From positions 496,001 through 560,000 of the forward strand of contig NZ_JACYXK010000028.1 of assembly GCF_014842975.1 (NCBI RefSeq): 64,000 nt of DNA, in the 5' to 3' direction. Position numbers and translations under genes: made by a program. Below the pieces are notes generated by a model. It had not been told where the DNA came from. It made no database searches and saw only the letters and a program-made list of their open reading frames with translations. The stretch comes from Rhodanobacter sp. DHB23. GTDB lineage: Bacteria > Pseudomonadota > Gammaproteobacteria > Xanthomonadales > Rhodanobacteraceae. Below are positions 37,540 to 46,391 of the stretch, piece after piece (position 1 is the first letter of the stretch; every line of letters begins with the position of its first letter).

Positions 37540-39494
37540 ACGCGACCGCCGCCACGCCGCTGGATACGCGCAGCTTCGATCTCGTGGCGCTGGCCTTCGC
37601 CGCCGCGCTGGCACTGCAGATGCCGCACCAGCCATGGTGGCTCGGCGCGCCGCTGGCGCTGGTCATCGGCCTGCGCTGGTGGCAACGCCGGCAACGTCGC
37701 GCGCACACGCCCATGTGGCTGAAGCTGCCGCTGCTCGCATTGCTGGTGCTGGCCGTCGTCGGCCGCTATGGCAACGTGTTCGGGCAGGCGCCCGGCACCG
37801 CCCTGGCGGTGGGCCTGCTGGCGCTGAAGCTGCTGGAAACCGAAACCATGCGCGACGCCCGCGTGGGCATGGGCTTCGCCTGCTTCACCCTGATGGCGGC
37901 GTTGCTGTCCGACCAGAGCCTGCTCGCCACCATCGCGGTGGCGCTGGGCCTGCTGCCGCCGCTGGCGGCGCTGCGCTCGCTGGAGCCGGGACGACGGGTG
38001 CCCGCCGCGCTGTGGCGCGAACTGCTGCCCGGCATGGCCCTGCTGGCGGCGGCGCTGCCGCTGGCCGCGCTGGCCTTCCTGCTGGTGCCGCGGCTCGGCT
38101 CGCCGCTGTGGGGGTCTCCGAACAGTGCCGAACAACGCAGCGGCCTTGCCGACAGCATGACGCCGGCCGGCTTCACCCAGTTGCTGATCGACGACAGTCC
38201 CGCGCTGCGCGTGAGCTTCGACGGCCCGCCACCGCTGCCCGAACAGCGCTACTTCCGCGCCTTCGTGATGGGCGATTACGACGGCGCCAGCTGGACGTAT
38301 GGCGACGTGGCCGACCAGCCGCCGGTGGCCATCGAGGTCGCGCACAGCGTCCGCTACCACATCAGCCTGGAACCGACCCGCGGACGCGTGCTGCCCACGC
38401 TGGACGTTCCGCTGGCCGCGCCGCCCGAAGCCAGCCTGCGCCGCGATCGCGTGGTGATCGCCGACAAGCCGGTGGACACGTTGCGCGACTACACGCTGGC
38501 CTCCGCCACCGTCTACCGGCTGGAACCGCAACTGGGCCGCCACCGCGCGCGCTGGCTGCAACTGCCCGACGGCTTCAACCCCCGCACGCTGGCGCTGGGC
38601 CAGTCGTGGCGCCGGCAATACGGTGACGACGCTGCCGCCATCGTGCAGGCCGCGCTGACCTTGTTCCACGACGGCGGCTTCCGCTACACGCTGGCACCCG
38701 CGCCGCTGGGCCGCGATGCGATGGACGACTTCCTGTTCGACACGCACGAGGGCTTCTGCGAGCACTACGCGTCCGCCTTCACCGTGCTGATGCGCGCCGC
38801 CGGCATCCCCGCCCGCGTGGTCACCGGCTACCAGGGCGGCTACTGGAACGCGCTGGGCAACTACCTGCTGGTGCGCAACGCCGATGCGCATGCATGGAGC
38901 GAGGTATGGCTGGCCGGCCGCGGCTGGGTGCGCGTGGATCCCACCGCCGCCGTGCGCCCGCAGCGCATCGACCTCGGCGCCGCCGCCGCGGCCCCCGGCG
39001 GCCAGTTGCCGTGGTACCAGAGCGGCTGGCTGCAAGCGCTGCGCAACCACTGGGACATCGTCAACCGCTGGTGGAACCTGGGCGTTAACGGCTTCGACGC
39101 GTTGCGCCAGCGCGGCCTGCTGAGGCCGTTCGGCGTCAGCGAGACGGAGACCTCCACGCTGGCCGCGCTGCTCGCCGCATCCTGCGTGCTGGCCATGCTG
39201 GCCGGACTGGCGTGGGTGTGGCGGCGCAGCGAACCGGAAGACCCCGCACGCGCCGCGTTGCGCAGGCTGGAACGCAAGCTGGCACGCATGGGCGTGACGC
39301 GTGCGAACGGCGAAGGCCCTCGCGATTTCCTGCAACGCGCCGCGCGCAGCTTGCCGGCGCAGCGCGGCAGGCTGGTCCAACTGATGCAGCACTACCTCGA
39401 ACTGCGCTATGCCCATGCCGAACCCACTGCTGAATCCCTTCGCGCACTGCAACGTGCGGTCCGGGATTTTCCTGTCAGCCGCGTGGTCAAATGA
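37536..39494 (+). CDS. Transglutaminase-like membrane protein, TgpA type (DUF3488/DUF4129)
   Basis: This 652-residue inner-membrane protein begins with five or more helices of the DUF3488 region. A periplasmic transglutaminase-core domain follows. The Cys-His-Asp triad is complete: HEGFCEHYASAFTVLMRAAG, NADAHAWSEVWLAGRGWVRV and the following DPTAAV. Another membrane helix (LAALLAASCVLAMLAGLAWVW) precedes a DUF4129-like tail. P. aeruginosa TgpA, of the same architecture, is essential there, but its substrate is not known. It is the last gene of the moxR-like operon; the downstream lipoprotein gene may be read with it. Confidence 0.9.
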   Translation: MNATAATPLDTRSFDLVALAFAAALALQMPHQPWWLGAPLALVIGLRWWQRRQRRAHTPMWLKLPLLALLVLAVVGRYGNVFGQAPGTALAVGLLALKLLETETMRDARVGMGFACFTLMAALLSDQSLLATIAVALGLLPPLAALRSLEPGRRVPAALWRELLPGMALLAAALPLAALAFLLVPRLGSPLWGSPNSAEQRSGLADSMTPAGFTQLLIDDSPALRVSFDGPPPLPEQRYFRAFVMGDYDGASWTYGDVADQPPVAIEVAHSVRYHISLEPTRGRVLPTLDVPLAAPPEASLRRDRVVIADKPVDTLRDYTLASATVYRLEPQLGRHRARWLQLPDGFNPRTLALGQSWRRQYGDDAAAIVQAALTLFHDGGFRYTLAPAPLGRDAMDDFLFDTHEGFCEHYASAFTVLMRAAGIPARVVTGYQGGYWNALGNYLLVRNADAHAWSEVWLAGRGWVRVDPTAAVRPQRIDLGAAAAAPGGQLPWYQSGWLQALRNHWDIVNRWWNLGVNGFDALRQRGLLRPFGVSETETSTLAALLAASCVLAMLAGLAWVWRRSEPEDPARAALRRLERKLARMGVTRANGEGPRDFLQRAARSLPAQRGRLVQLMQHYLELRYAHAEPTAESLRALQRAVRDFPVSRVVK

Positions 39495-39538
39495 ACGTTA
39501 ACCGGATAGCCCCACAATCACGTGATGGAGAAAGCGCC

Positions 39539-40117
39539 ATGTCCTCCCTGTATCGCCCTCTCGCACTAGTCGCAGGCGTCGCCCTGCTGGGTGGCTGCGC
39601 GACCATGCCGCAGCCGCTGCAAGGCAACTACGCCAACGTCACCAGCACCTCCGCCCAGCAGGGCGGCGCCAGCGGCACCCGCGTGCGCTGGGGCGGCGAG
39701 ATCATCAAGACCGAACCGGGTGCGCAGGAAACCTGCTTCTACATCCTCGCCCGCCCGCTGGACGGCCAGGCCCGTCCCGAACCGGGCAGCGCGGGCGACA
39801 GCCAGGGTCGCTTCGTCGCCTGCCACAGCGGCTTCTACGATCCCGAAGTGTTCACCCGCGGCCGCGAGATGACCGTGACCGGCACCATCAACGGCACGGT
39901 GTCGAAGAAGGTGGGCGAATACAGCTATCCCTATCCGCGCGTGGAGGCCGACGTGGTGTACCTGTGGCCGAAGCGCCCGATCTACGTGGGCACGCCCTAC
40001 CCGCCGGGCTTCTACGATCCGTTCTGGGGTCCGTGGGGTCCCTGGGGCTATGGCCCGTACTGGGGCGGCGGCCCGCGCGTGATCGTGGTACGACCGGCGC
40101 CCCCGCCGGCCAAGTGA
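39539..40117 (+). CDS. slp: Slp family outer-membrane lipoprotein
   Basis: This 192-residue protein has a lipoprotein signal (LALVAGVALLGGC) and the Slp-family beta domain, with VRWGGEIIKTEPGAQETCFY, VACHSGFYDPEVFTRGREMT and VTGTINGTVSKKVGEYSYPY. The C-terminal tail is Trp/Gly/Pro-rich (WGPWGPWGYGPYWGGG). The start at 39539 has GGAG upstream and begins the signal peptide; an ATG at 39491 overlapping the preceding stop would add 16 hydrophilic residues. E. coli Slp is induced by starvation and acid stress; its role here is not known. Confidence 0.85.
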   Translation: MSSLYRPLALVAGVALLGGCATMPQPLQGNYANVTSTSAQQGGASGTRVRWGGEIIKTEPGAQETCFYILARPLDGQARPEPGSAGDSQGRFVACHSGFYDPEVFTRGREMTVTGTINGTVSKKVGEYSYPYPRVEADVVYLWPKRPIYVGTPYPPGFYDPFWGPWGPWGYGPYWGGGPRVIVVRPAPPPAK

Positions 40118-40129
40118 TCGGCATGCACA

Positions 40130-40162
40130 CGAAAAAGCCGGCCCGCGTGGCCGGCTTTTTCG
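40130..40162. terminator. Bidirectional intrinsic terminator
   Basis: CGAAAAAGCCGGCC and GGCCGGCTTTTTCG form a long perfect stem with flanking A- and T-runs. It sits between the convergent slp and hinT genes and works in either direction. Confidence 0.9.
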
Positions 40163-40183
40163 TGTGCCCGGGGCCACCGGCCG

Positions 40184-40528
40184 TCAGCCGGGCGGCCACC
40201 CCAGGTGCCGCCCGGCCAGCAGGTGCACATGCAGGTGGTACACGGTCTGGCCGCCGTATTCGCGGCAGTTGTTCACCACGCGATAGCCCTGCTCGGCATA
40301 GCCCTCGCGCCGCGCGTATCCGGCGGCGGCCAGCAGCAGGCGGCCCAGCAAGGCGGCATCCTCCGGCTTCGCATCGTCCAGCGTGGGGATGGCCTTCTTC
40401 GGGATGAACAGCACGTGCAGCGGCGCCTGCGGATTCAGGTCGCGGAACGCCAGCACCTCGTCGTCCTCGTAGACGATGTCGGCTGGGATTTCGCGCCGGA
40501 TGATCTTGCCGAAAATCGTATCGCCCAT
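40184..40528 (-). CDS. hinT: HIT family purine nucleoside phosphoramidase
   Basis: HinT (114 residues) hydrolyses adenosine phosphoramidates and acyl-AMP. The histidine triad is in VYHLHVHLLAGRHLGWPPG at the C-terminus. The N-terminal DTIFGKIIRREIPADIVYED and FIPKKAIPTLDDA are typical. The ATG at 40528 gives the family start; the frame stays open upstream into the 65-bp repeat array. Any promoter must lie in or next to that array. Confidence 0.95.
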   Translation of the reverse strand: MGDTIFGKIIRREIPADIVYEDDEVLAFRDLNPQAPLHVLFIPKKAIPTLDDAKPEDAALLGRLLLAAAGYARREGYAEQGYRVVNNCREYGGQTVYHLHVHLLAGRHLGWPPG

Positions 40529-40551
40529 GTCATCGTCCCGATTTTTTGAAG

Positions 40552-40738
40552 AGTGCGGCCAAGGATGGCCGCCCGTCTGATTTTCGCGATCATGGATGAT
40601 CGCAAGGTCAGAGCAAAGTGCGGCCAAGGATGGCCGCCTGTTTGATCTTCGCGATCACGGATGTTCGCAGGGCCAGAACAAAGTGCAGCCAGGGATGGCC
40701 GCCCGTTTGATCTTCGCGATCACGGATGATCGCAGGGC
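40552..40738. repeat. 65-bp tandem repeat, three copies
   Basis: Units begin at 40552, 40617 and 40682 with a strict 65-bp period; the third is cut short. Each unit holds two palindromes: GCGGCCA-AGGA-TGGCCGC and GCGATCAT-GG-ATGATCGC (slightly degenerate in units 2 and 3). The array fills nearly the whole recR-hinT gap, and unit 3 overlaps the end of recR. Confidence 0.9.
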
Positions 40739-41322
40739 ATCCTTCCGCCGAACGCATGCGCCAGCGTGCCGCGGTCCACGTATTCCAGCTCGCCCCCCAG
40801 CGGCACGCCGTGCGCCAGCCGCGTGGGCCGCACGCCGCCGGCACGCGCCAGTTGCGCCAGGTAGTGCGCGGTGGCCTCGCCTTCCACGGTGGGATTGGTG
40901 GCGATGATGAGCTCTTCCACCTCGCCCTCGCCCAGGCGTTGCGCGAGTTGCGCCAGGCCCAGCTCCTCCGGCCCCAGCCCATCCAGCGGCGACAGCCGGC
41001 CATGCAGCACGAAGTAGTGCCCGCGGTAGCCGGTGGCCTGCTCGATGGCCGCGAGGTCCACCGGCGACTCCACCACGCACAGCAGGTGGTGGTCTCGCGT
41101 GCTGCCGGCGCAGGTCGCGCACAGCGGCTCCTCGCTGAAATCGCGGCAGCGCGCGCAACGCCCGATGCGCTGCATCGCCTCGCGCAAGGCGTCGGCCAGC
41201 TTCAGCCCGCGCTCGCGGTCGCGCTCCAGCAGATGGAAGGCCATGCGCTGCGCGCTCTTGCCGCCCACGCCGGGCAGGCAGCGCAGCGCTTCGATGAGGC
41301 TGGACAGGAGGAGGGAGGTCAT
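40720..41322 (-). CDS. recR: Recombination mediator RecR
   Basis: RecR (200 residues) acts with RecF and RecO to load RecA on gapped DNA. The N-terminal helix-hairpin-helix is [20 protein letters not shown]. The Cys4 zinc finger is [16 protein letters not shown], and the Toprim domain contains [15 protein letters not shown] and [17 protein letters not shown]. The last residues GRMPCDHP and the stop codon are encoded inside the third 65-bp repeat, replacing the usual end of the protein. It follows ybaB, as is common. Confidence 0.95.
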   Translation of the reverse strand: MTSLLLSSLIEALRCLPGVGGKSAQRMAFHLLERDRERGLKLADALREAMQRIGRCARCRDFSEEPLCATCAGSTRDHHLLCVVESPVDLAAIEQATGYRGHYFVLHGRLSPLDGLGPEELGLAQLAQRLGEGEVEELIIATNPTVEGEATAHYLAQLARAGGVRPTRLAHGVPLGGELEYVDRGTLAHAFGGRMPCDHP

Positions 41323-41329
41323 TTGCGAC

Positions 41330-41423
41330 GGGATTCGGGATGGCGGGATCAGGGATACGGAAAAGCGGAACTTGGCTGGATTGCGGCTCTTTCCGAATCC
41401 CCAATCCCGAATCCCGATTCCCG
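41330..41423. repeat. GGGATTC heptamer array in inverted arms (ybaB-recR gap)
   Basis: The left arm (41330-41360) has GGGATTCGGGATGGCGGGATCAGGGATACGG-type degenerate heptamers. The right arm (41391-41423) has GAATCCC units in the opposite sense. It is the same family as 18934-19032 and fills the gap between the ybaB stop and the recR start. Confidence 0.75.
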
Positions 41424-41428
41424 GCTCT

Positions 41429-41752
41429 TCAGAACGGCATCTTGAAGCCCGGCGGCAGGCTCATGCCGGCGGTGACGTTGCCCATCCGGTCGCGGCTGGC
41501 CTGGGCCACCTTGTTCACCGCGTCGTTGATCGCGGCGGCGACCAGGTCCTCGGCCATCTCCGGGTCGTCGGCGAAGGTCTGGCGGTCGATCGCCACCTTG
41601 CGCACCTCGTGTGCGCCGCTCATCGTCACGCTGACCAGGCCGCCACCGGCGCTGCCGGTGACTTCCAGCTTGGCGATCTCTTCCTGCGCGCGCTTCATGT
41701 CTTCCTGCATGCGCTGGGCCTGCTGCATCAGCTGGCCGATCTGACCTCTCAT
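41429..41752 (-). CDS. ybaB: YbaB/EbfC family nucleoid-associated protein
   Basis: This 107-residue DNA-binding protein is encoded in the standard dnaX-ybaB-recR cluster. The N-terminal helix ([20 protein letters not shown]) and the central strand region with [20 protein letters not shown] are typical, ending PPGFKMPF. It starts 15 bp after the dnaX stop. Its cellular role (chromatin or gene regulation) is only partly known. Confidence 0.95.
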   Translation of the reverse strand: MRGQIGQLMQQAQRMQEDMKRAQEEIAKLEVTGSAGGGLVSVTMSGAHEVRKVAIDRQTFADDPEMAEDLVAAAINDAVNKVAQASRDRMGNVTAGMSLPPGFKMPF

Positions 41753-41767
41753 CGCACTACTCCGTCA

Positions 41768-43423
41768 TCAACTGCCAAAGGGTTTCACCGACTGCGGCAC
41801 CACGCGGGCGCCGAAGTCGCGTTTCATGGATTGCACGAAGGGATCGTCGGCGATGGACTGCTCGGCCGCCGCCTGCGCCGCATCGCGCGCCTGCGTGGCG
41901 CGCGCGGCCGGCGTGGCGGACGCCGCCGACTTGTCGATGTCGACGAAGCGCAGCTTGATGCGTTCGCCCAGCGCGCTGCTGATGCGTTCTTCCATCTGGC
42001 TGAGCATCGGCTCCACCGCCATGCCCATGTGCGCCGGCTGCAAGGCCAGCACCAGGGTGTTGCCATCGCGTTCGCGCAGCACCGCGTTCTGCGCCAGCAC
42101 GCCGAACGGGCCGCGCAGGCCGGCCTGTTCGATCAGGCTCTCCCAGTGCGGCAAGCCGTTGGCGTCACGCAAGGGTGCAGCCGGGGCCGGTTCGCGCACG
42201 GCGGGTGCCGGCGTAGCAACAGGTGGCGCAGCGCGATAGGCCGGCGCCGGTGGTGCGGCCGGCGCCACGCTGCGCACGGGCGCCGCCGCAGGTCGGGGAG
42301 CCGGCGCCGCGCGCTCCGCCATCGGCTGCGCTGCCTCGTCGCCGGGACGGAACGCCAGCATGCGCAGCAGCGCCATCTCGAAGCCGGTGCGCGCGTCGGG
42401 CGCCAGCGCGAGGTCGCGGCGGCCGCCGATGGCGATCTGGTAATAGAGCTGCACGTCCTCCGGCGCGATGCGCGCGGCCAGCGCGTGCAAGGCCTCGCCG
42501 TCGGATTCATCGTCGCCCCGGTAGCCGGGGATCAGCTGGATCAGCTGCAGCCGGTGCAGCACGCCGGCAAGGTCGTCCAGCACGCCGCCGAAATCCGGCG
42601 AGTACGAGGCGATCTGCGCGCACTCGGCGAGCAGGCGCGCGCCGTCGCCGTCGGCCAAGGCATCCAGCACGCCCAGCACCTGGCCGCGCGCCACGCTGCC
42701 CAGCATGGTGCGCACGTCGTCGGCGTGCAGCGAACCACCACCGTAGGCAATGGCCTGGTCGAGCAGCGACAGGCCGTCGCGCAGCGAGCCGTCGGCGCCG
42801 CGCGCCAGTTCCTCGATCGCGGCGTCCTCGTAGGCGATGTTCTCGGCGCCGAGGATGTGCCGCATCTGGCCGGCGATCTGCTCGGGCAGCAGGCGTTTCA
42901 GGTTGAACTTCAGGCAGCGCGACAGCACGGTCACCGGCAGCTTCTGGGGGTCGGTGGTGGCGAGCAGGAACTTCACGTGCGGCGGCGGCTCTTCCAGCGT
43001 CTTCAAGAGCGCGTTGAACGCCGGTTTGGAGAGCATGTGCACCTCGTCCACCAGGTACACCTTGAAGCGGCCGCGCGACGGCGCGTACTGCGCGTTCTCG
43101 ATCACCTCGCGCACGTCGTCCACGCCGGTGTTGCTGGCCGCGTCGATTTCGAGCAGGTCCACGAAACGGCCTTCGTCCACCGCCGTGCACACCGCGCACT
43201 CGCCGCAGGGATCGGCCGACTCGCCGCGCTCGCAGTTCAGCGACTTGGCGAAGATGCGCGCGATGGTGGTCTTGCCCACGCCGCGCGTGCCGGTGAACAG
43301 GTAGGCATGGTGCATGCGTCCGGTGTCCAGCGCGTTGGTGAGCGCGCGCACCACGTGCTCCTGCCCCACCAGTTCGGCGAACTTGCGCGGGCGCCATTTG
43401 CGGGCGAGGACTTGATAGGACAT
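41768..43423 (-). CDS. dnaX: DNA polymerase III subunits tau/gamma
   Basis: DnaX (551 residues) is the ATPase motor of the clamp loader. It shows Walker A GTRGVGKTTIARIFAKSLNC, a zinc module in CERGESADPCGECAVC, Walker B VYLVDEVHMLSKPAFNALLK and sensor 1 region KFLLATTDPQKLPVTVLSRC. A Pro/Ala-rich linker (about residues 360-420) leads to a tau-specific C-terminal domain. It is shorter than E. coli tau. I see no A-rich slippery site for a gamma frameshift, so a separate gamma form cannot be inferred. Confidence 0.96.
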   Translation of the reverse strand: MSYQVLARKWRPRKFAELVGQEHVVRALTNALDTGRMHHAYLFTGTRGVGKTTIARIFAKSLNCERGESADPCGECAVCTAVDEGRFVDLLEIDAASNTGVDDVREVIENAQYAPSRGRFKVYLVDEVHMLSKPAFNALLKTLEEPPPHVKFLLATTDPQKLPVTVLSRCLKFNLKRLLPEQIAGQMRHILGAENIAYEDAAIEELARGADGSLRDGLSLLDQAIAYGGGSLHADDVRTMLGSVARGQVLGVLDALADGDGARLLAECAQIASYSPDFGGVLDDLAGVLHRLQLIQLIPGYRGDDESDGEALHALAARIAPEDVQLYYQIAIGGRRDLALAPDARTGFEMALLRMLAFRPGDEAAQPMAERAAPAPRPAAAPVRSVAPAAPPAPAYRAAPPVATPAPAVREPAPAAPLRDANGLPHWESLIEQAGLRGPFGVLAQNAVLRERDGNTLVLALQPAHMGMAVEPMLSQMEERISSALGERIKLRFVDIDKSAASATPAARATQARDAAQAAAEQSIADDPFVQSMKRDFGARVVPQSVKPFGS

Positions 43424-43522
43424 GGGCGACGTTCACCGTAAAGCGAATGGCGATTGTGCCAAGGTGGGGGCTACAAGTCAGTAAAGCCATTGTGTGTCGC
43501 GAGCACCCGCCCCTCGTCCCAA

Positions 43523-43545
43523 CCTTCTCCCCGGCAAGGAGAAGG
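43523..43545. repeat. CCTTCTCC hairpin between dnaX and ffs
   Basis: CCTTCTCC-CCGGCAA-GGAGAAGG forms an 8-bp stem. It resembles half of the CCCTCTCCC-type elements at 52975 and 55428. No T-run follows on either strand. The rest of the dnaX-ffs gap shows no gene. Confidence 0.45.
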
Positions 43546-43633
43546 GGCAAGCGTGCCGTGCGGATTCGCCTTTGCCAGCCATCGGCCTGCGGATGGACCG
43601 AGGCTCTCGGAAAGGCCGACTCTAAATGGCGGC

Positions 43634-43737
43634 GGCCCCGCCAGCCACACCCCGGCACCCGAATCATCCACTACCGTTGCTTCCTTCCGGACCTGGCGGG
43701 GTTTGCGGACTATCGTCGCGGGGGGACCGACGGGGCC
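43634..43737 (-). ncRNA. ffs: Signal recognition particle RNA (4.5S)
   Basis: The minus strand contains the near-invariant SRP domain IV core CAGGTCCGGAAGGAAGCA followed by the GGTGCCGGG-type return strand. The ends pair (GGCCCCG with CGGGGCC), giving a 104-nt molecule, about the size of the small bacterial form. It binds Ffh to deliver inner-membrane proteins. It lies upstream of dnaX on the same strand, a common arrangement in gammaproteobacteria. The exact ends are inferred from end pairing. Confidence 0.93.
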
Positions 43738-44095
43738 ACCATGAAAATGTCGATGCGCATGCCTGCTGCACGACGCGGATCGAACCGGCACGGGAGGATC
43801 GGCGAGAGGCCATCCGTCCGTTCGGGCCGCGCATTGTGCCCCAGATCGGACATGCAACTCAAGGCGTGCTTCCGGCGCGCGCAGGCAGGTGTTTACCGGC
43901 ATGGACGCCGGCGCGCATCCGCGTGCCATCCTGCGGCAAGGCCGGGCACGACGGCAGCCGTCCCTGCACGCTGTTTCCGGCGCATCGGGAACTGCGCCCG
44001 ATGCATTTCCGGCACATCGCATTTATGCCGAATTCCGCATCGCGTATCGGCAAGCTTCTCTAGACCCCGCAGCCCCTGCAAGCGAGCATGCAGCC
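43738..44095. other. Gene-free stretch upstream of the hydroxyproline operon
   Basis: These 358 bases lie between ffs and the epimerase gene. They should hold the promoters of both. No open frame here looks coding, and I could not pick a convincing promoter or operator. Confidence 0.5.
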
Positions 44096-45037
44096 ATGCC
44101 CACACTCGATTTCATCGACTCCCACACCGGCGGCGAACCCACCCGGGTGATCCTGTCCGGTTTCCCCGATCTCGGCGCCGGTTCGCCGGCGGATCGCCTG
44201 CGCGTGTTCCGCGGGCAATACGACCAGTGGCGCCAGGCGATCGCCTGCGAGCCGCGCGGCTCGGACACCATGGTGGGCGCCCTGCTGCTGCCGCCCACGA
44301 CGCCCGCCGCCTGCGCCGGCGTGATCTATTTCAACAACGTCGGCTACCTCGGCATGTGCGGCCACGGCACCATCGGGCTGATCCGCACCCTGCAGCACCT
44401 CGGCCGGCTGTCGCCAGGCCAGCATAGTCTGGAAACGCCGGTCGGCACGGTCGGCGTGATCCTGCACGACGACGGCCGCGTCTCGGTGGAGAACGTGGAG
44501 AGCTACCGCCACCTGCACGATGTCGCGCTGGACGTGCCCGGCCATGGCGTGGTGCGCGGCGACGTGGCGTGGGGCGGCAACTGGTTCTTCATCACCCGCG
44601 ACACACCGTTGCCGTTGACGCTGGCCAACCAGCGCGCGCTCACCGCCTATTCCGAGGCGATCCGCGCCGCGCTGGAGCAGGCCGGCATCACCGGCGCCGA
44701 CGGCGCCGAGATCGACCACATCGAGATCAACGAGCACGGCGACCAGGCCGGTGCCGACGCGCGCAACTTCGTGCTGTGCCCCGGCATGGCCTACGACCGC
44801 TCGCCCTGCGGCACCGGCACCAGCGCCAAGCTGGCCTGCCTCGCCGCCGACGGCGCGCTGGCGCCCGGCCAGGTCTGGCGGCAGGCCGGCATCCTGGGCA
44901 GCGTGTTCGAGGCGCAGTACCAGCCCGGCGCGCGCGGCGTGCTGCCGCGCATCACCGGCAGCGCCCACGTCACCATGCAGGGCCGGTTGCTGATCGACGA
45001 CGCCGATCCGCTGACCTGGGGCATAGGCGCGGCGTGA
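44096..45037 (+). CDS. 4-hydroxyproline epimerase (proline racemase family)
   Basis: This 313-residue enzyme should convert trans-4-hydroxy-L-proline to cis-4-hydroxy-D-proline, the first step of hydroxyproline catabolism. Both catalytic Cys are present, in [10 protein letters not shown] and [10 protein letters not shown], which separates it from the dehydratase subgroup. The N-terminal [13 protein letters not shown] is typical of hydroxyproline epimerases. The ATG at 44096 is preferred on family length, although the ribosome site is weak. It is the first of six genes that together encode the whole pathway to 2-oxoglutarate. Confidence 0.92.
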   Translation: MPTLDFIDSHTGGEPTRVILSGFPDLGAGSPADRLRVFRGQYDQWRQAIACEPRGSDTMVGALLLPPTTPAACAGVIYFNNVGYLGMCGHGTIGLIRTLQHLGRLSPGQHSLETPVGTVGVILHDDGRVSVENVESYRHLHDVALDVPGHGVVRGDVAWGGNWFFITRDTPLPLTLANQRALTAYSEAIRAALEQAGITGADGAEIDHIEINEHGDQAGADARNFVLCPGMAYDRSPCGTGTSAKLACLAADGALAPGQVWRQAGILGSVFEAQYQPGARGVLPRITGSAHVTMQGRLLIDDADPLTWGIGAA

Positions 45038-46146
45038 GCGGCGACGTGCTCATCGTCGTCGGCGCCGGCATCGTCGGCGCGGCCTGCGCGGAACGCGCCA
45101 GCGCCGAGGGTTTCGACGTCACCCTGGTCGAGCCCGGCACGGTCGGCGGCGGCGCCACCGCGGCGGCGATGGGGCATCTGATCGCGATGGACGACGACCC
45201 CGCCGAACTGGCGCTCTCGCATTACTCGCTCGGCCTGTGGAACTCACTGGCCGACCTGCCGCAGGCGCAGTTCAGCCGTTGCGGCACGCTGTGGGTGGCC
45301 GCCGACGAACGCGAACTGGCCGGCGTGCCCGCCAAGCTCGAACGCCTGGCCGCGGTCGGCATCCACGCCGAAGCGGTGGACAGTGCGGCGCTCTACCAGT
45401 TGGAGCCGGCGCTGGCACCCCGCCTCGCCGGCGGCATGCTGGTGCCGCGCGACGCCGTGGTGTACGGGCCGGCCGTGGCCATGCACCTGGTCGAATGCGC
45501 GCAGGCGCGCGGGGCACGGCTGCTGCGCGATCGCGCGCTGCGCCTCACCCGCGACGGCGTCGAGCTGCACGGCGGCCGGACTTTGCGCGGCACCGTGCTG
45601 GTCGCCACCGGCTGCGCCCTGCGCGAGCTGCTGCCGGCCCTGCCGATGCGCGCGCGCAAGGGACACCTGGTGATCACCCAGCGCTACCCGGGACTGCTGC
45701 GGCACCAGACCCTGGAACTCGGCTATGCCGACAGCGCGCACGGCAGCGACGACAGCAGCGTGGCCTTCAACGTGCAGCCGCGACCGACCGGGCAGATCCT
45801 GATCGGTTCCTCGCGCGAATTCGACGACGCGATGGATCCTGCCGTGTCGATGCCCATGCTGCGCCGCATGCTCGAGCGCAGCTTCCGCTACCTGCCCGCA
45901 TTGCGCGGACTGGACGCGCTGCGCGTGTGGACCGGCTTCCGCCCGACCAGCATCGACGGGCGGCCCTACATCGGCCGCGTGCCCGGCATGGAACACGCGT
46001 GGGTCGCCGCCGGCCACGAAGGCCTGGGCATCACCACCGCCCTGGGCACCGCGTGCCTGCTGCTGGACCAGTTGCTGCAGCGCCCCACCGCCATCGACGC
46101 CGCACCGTTCGACCCGGCGCGCCTCGCAGCCACGGTGGCCGCATGA
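45034..46146 (+). CDS. FAD-dependent D-hydroxyproline dehydrogenase, catalytic subunit (DAO family)
   Basis: This 370-residue FAD amine oxidoreductase of the D-amino-acid-oxidase family has a Rossmann motif [15 protein letters not shown] at the N-terminus. Its C-terminal region has [18 protein letters not shown] and [16 protein letters not shown]. From context it oxidises cis-4-hydroxy-D-proline to pyrroline-4-hydroxy-2-carboxylate. The GTG start overlaps the epimerase stop (GTGA). The next two genes encode a small ferredoxin-like and a second flavoprotein subunit, as in known multi-subunit hydroxyproline dehydrogenases. Confidence 0.88.
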   Translation: MSGDVLIVVGAGIVGAACAERASAEGFDVTLVEPGTVGGGATAAAMGHLIAMDDDPAELALSHYSLGLWNSLADLPQAQFSRCGTLWVAADERELAGVPAKLERLAAVGIHAEAVDSAALYQLEPALAPRLAGGMLVPRDAVVYGPAVAMHLVECAQARGARLLRDRALRLTRDGVELHGGRTLRGTVLVATGCALRELLPALPMRARKGHLVITQRYPGLLRHQTLELGYADSAHGSDDSSVAFNVQPRPTGQILIGSSREFDDAMDPAVSMPMLRRMLERSFRYLPALRGLDALRVWTGFRPTSIDGRPYIGRVPGMEHAWVAAGHEGLGITTALGTACLLLDQLLQRPTAIDAAPFDPARLAATVAA

Positions 46147-46391
46147 ACGACGCGACGGTCCGCATCACGGTGAACGGCCAGCCGGTCGAGGTGGCGGAAG
46201 GCTGCAGCGTGGCGGCGGCCATCGCCCGCCTCGGCGTACCGTTCCGTCGCTCGGTGCGCGGCGAACCGCGCCAGCCCTTGTGCGGCATGGGCGTGTGTTT
46301 CGAATGCCGCGTGTGCATCGACGGCGTCGCCGGACAACGCGCGTGCATGCTTCAGGCGCGTACCGGCATGCAGGTGGTCACCGATGGCTGA
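46143..46391 (+). CDS. (2Fe-2S)-binding subunit of hydroxyproline dehydrogenase
   Basis: This 82-residue protein has a plant-type ferredoxin fold. The cluster ligands are in PLCGMGVCFECRVCIDG plus the Cys in GQRACMLQ. It matches small gamma-type subunits of hydroxyproline or octopine/hydrogen-cyanide-type dehydrogenases. It overlaps the preceding gene by 4 nt and the following gene by 8 nt, so all three subunits are co-translated. Confidence 0.9.
   Translation: MNDATVRITVNGQPVEVAEGCSVAAAIARLGVPFRRSVRGEPRQPLCGMGVCFECRVCIDGVAGQRACMLQARTGMQVVTDG

Noticed and set aside
40552-40738. CRISPR array
   Set aside because: The 65-bp units are contiguous whole repeats without unique spacers, there are only three, and no cas gene is nearby.
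41768-43423. Programmed frameshift in dnaX making a gamma form
   Set aside because: I found no A-rich slippery run or following hairpin of the E. coli type in the coding strand.
43889-44095. N-terminal extension of the hydroxyproline epimerase
   Set aside because: The frame is open upstream, but the added residues are unrelated to the family, whose N-terminus begins right at the ATG at 44096.
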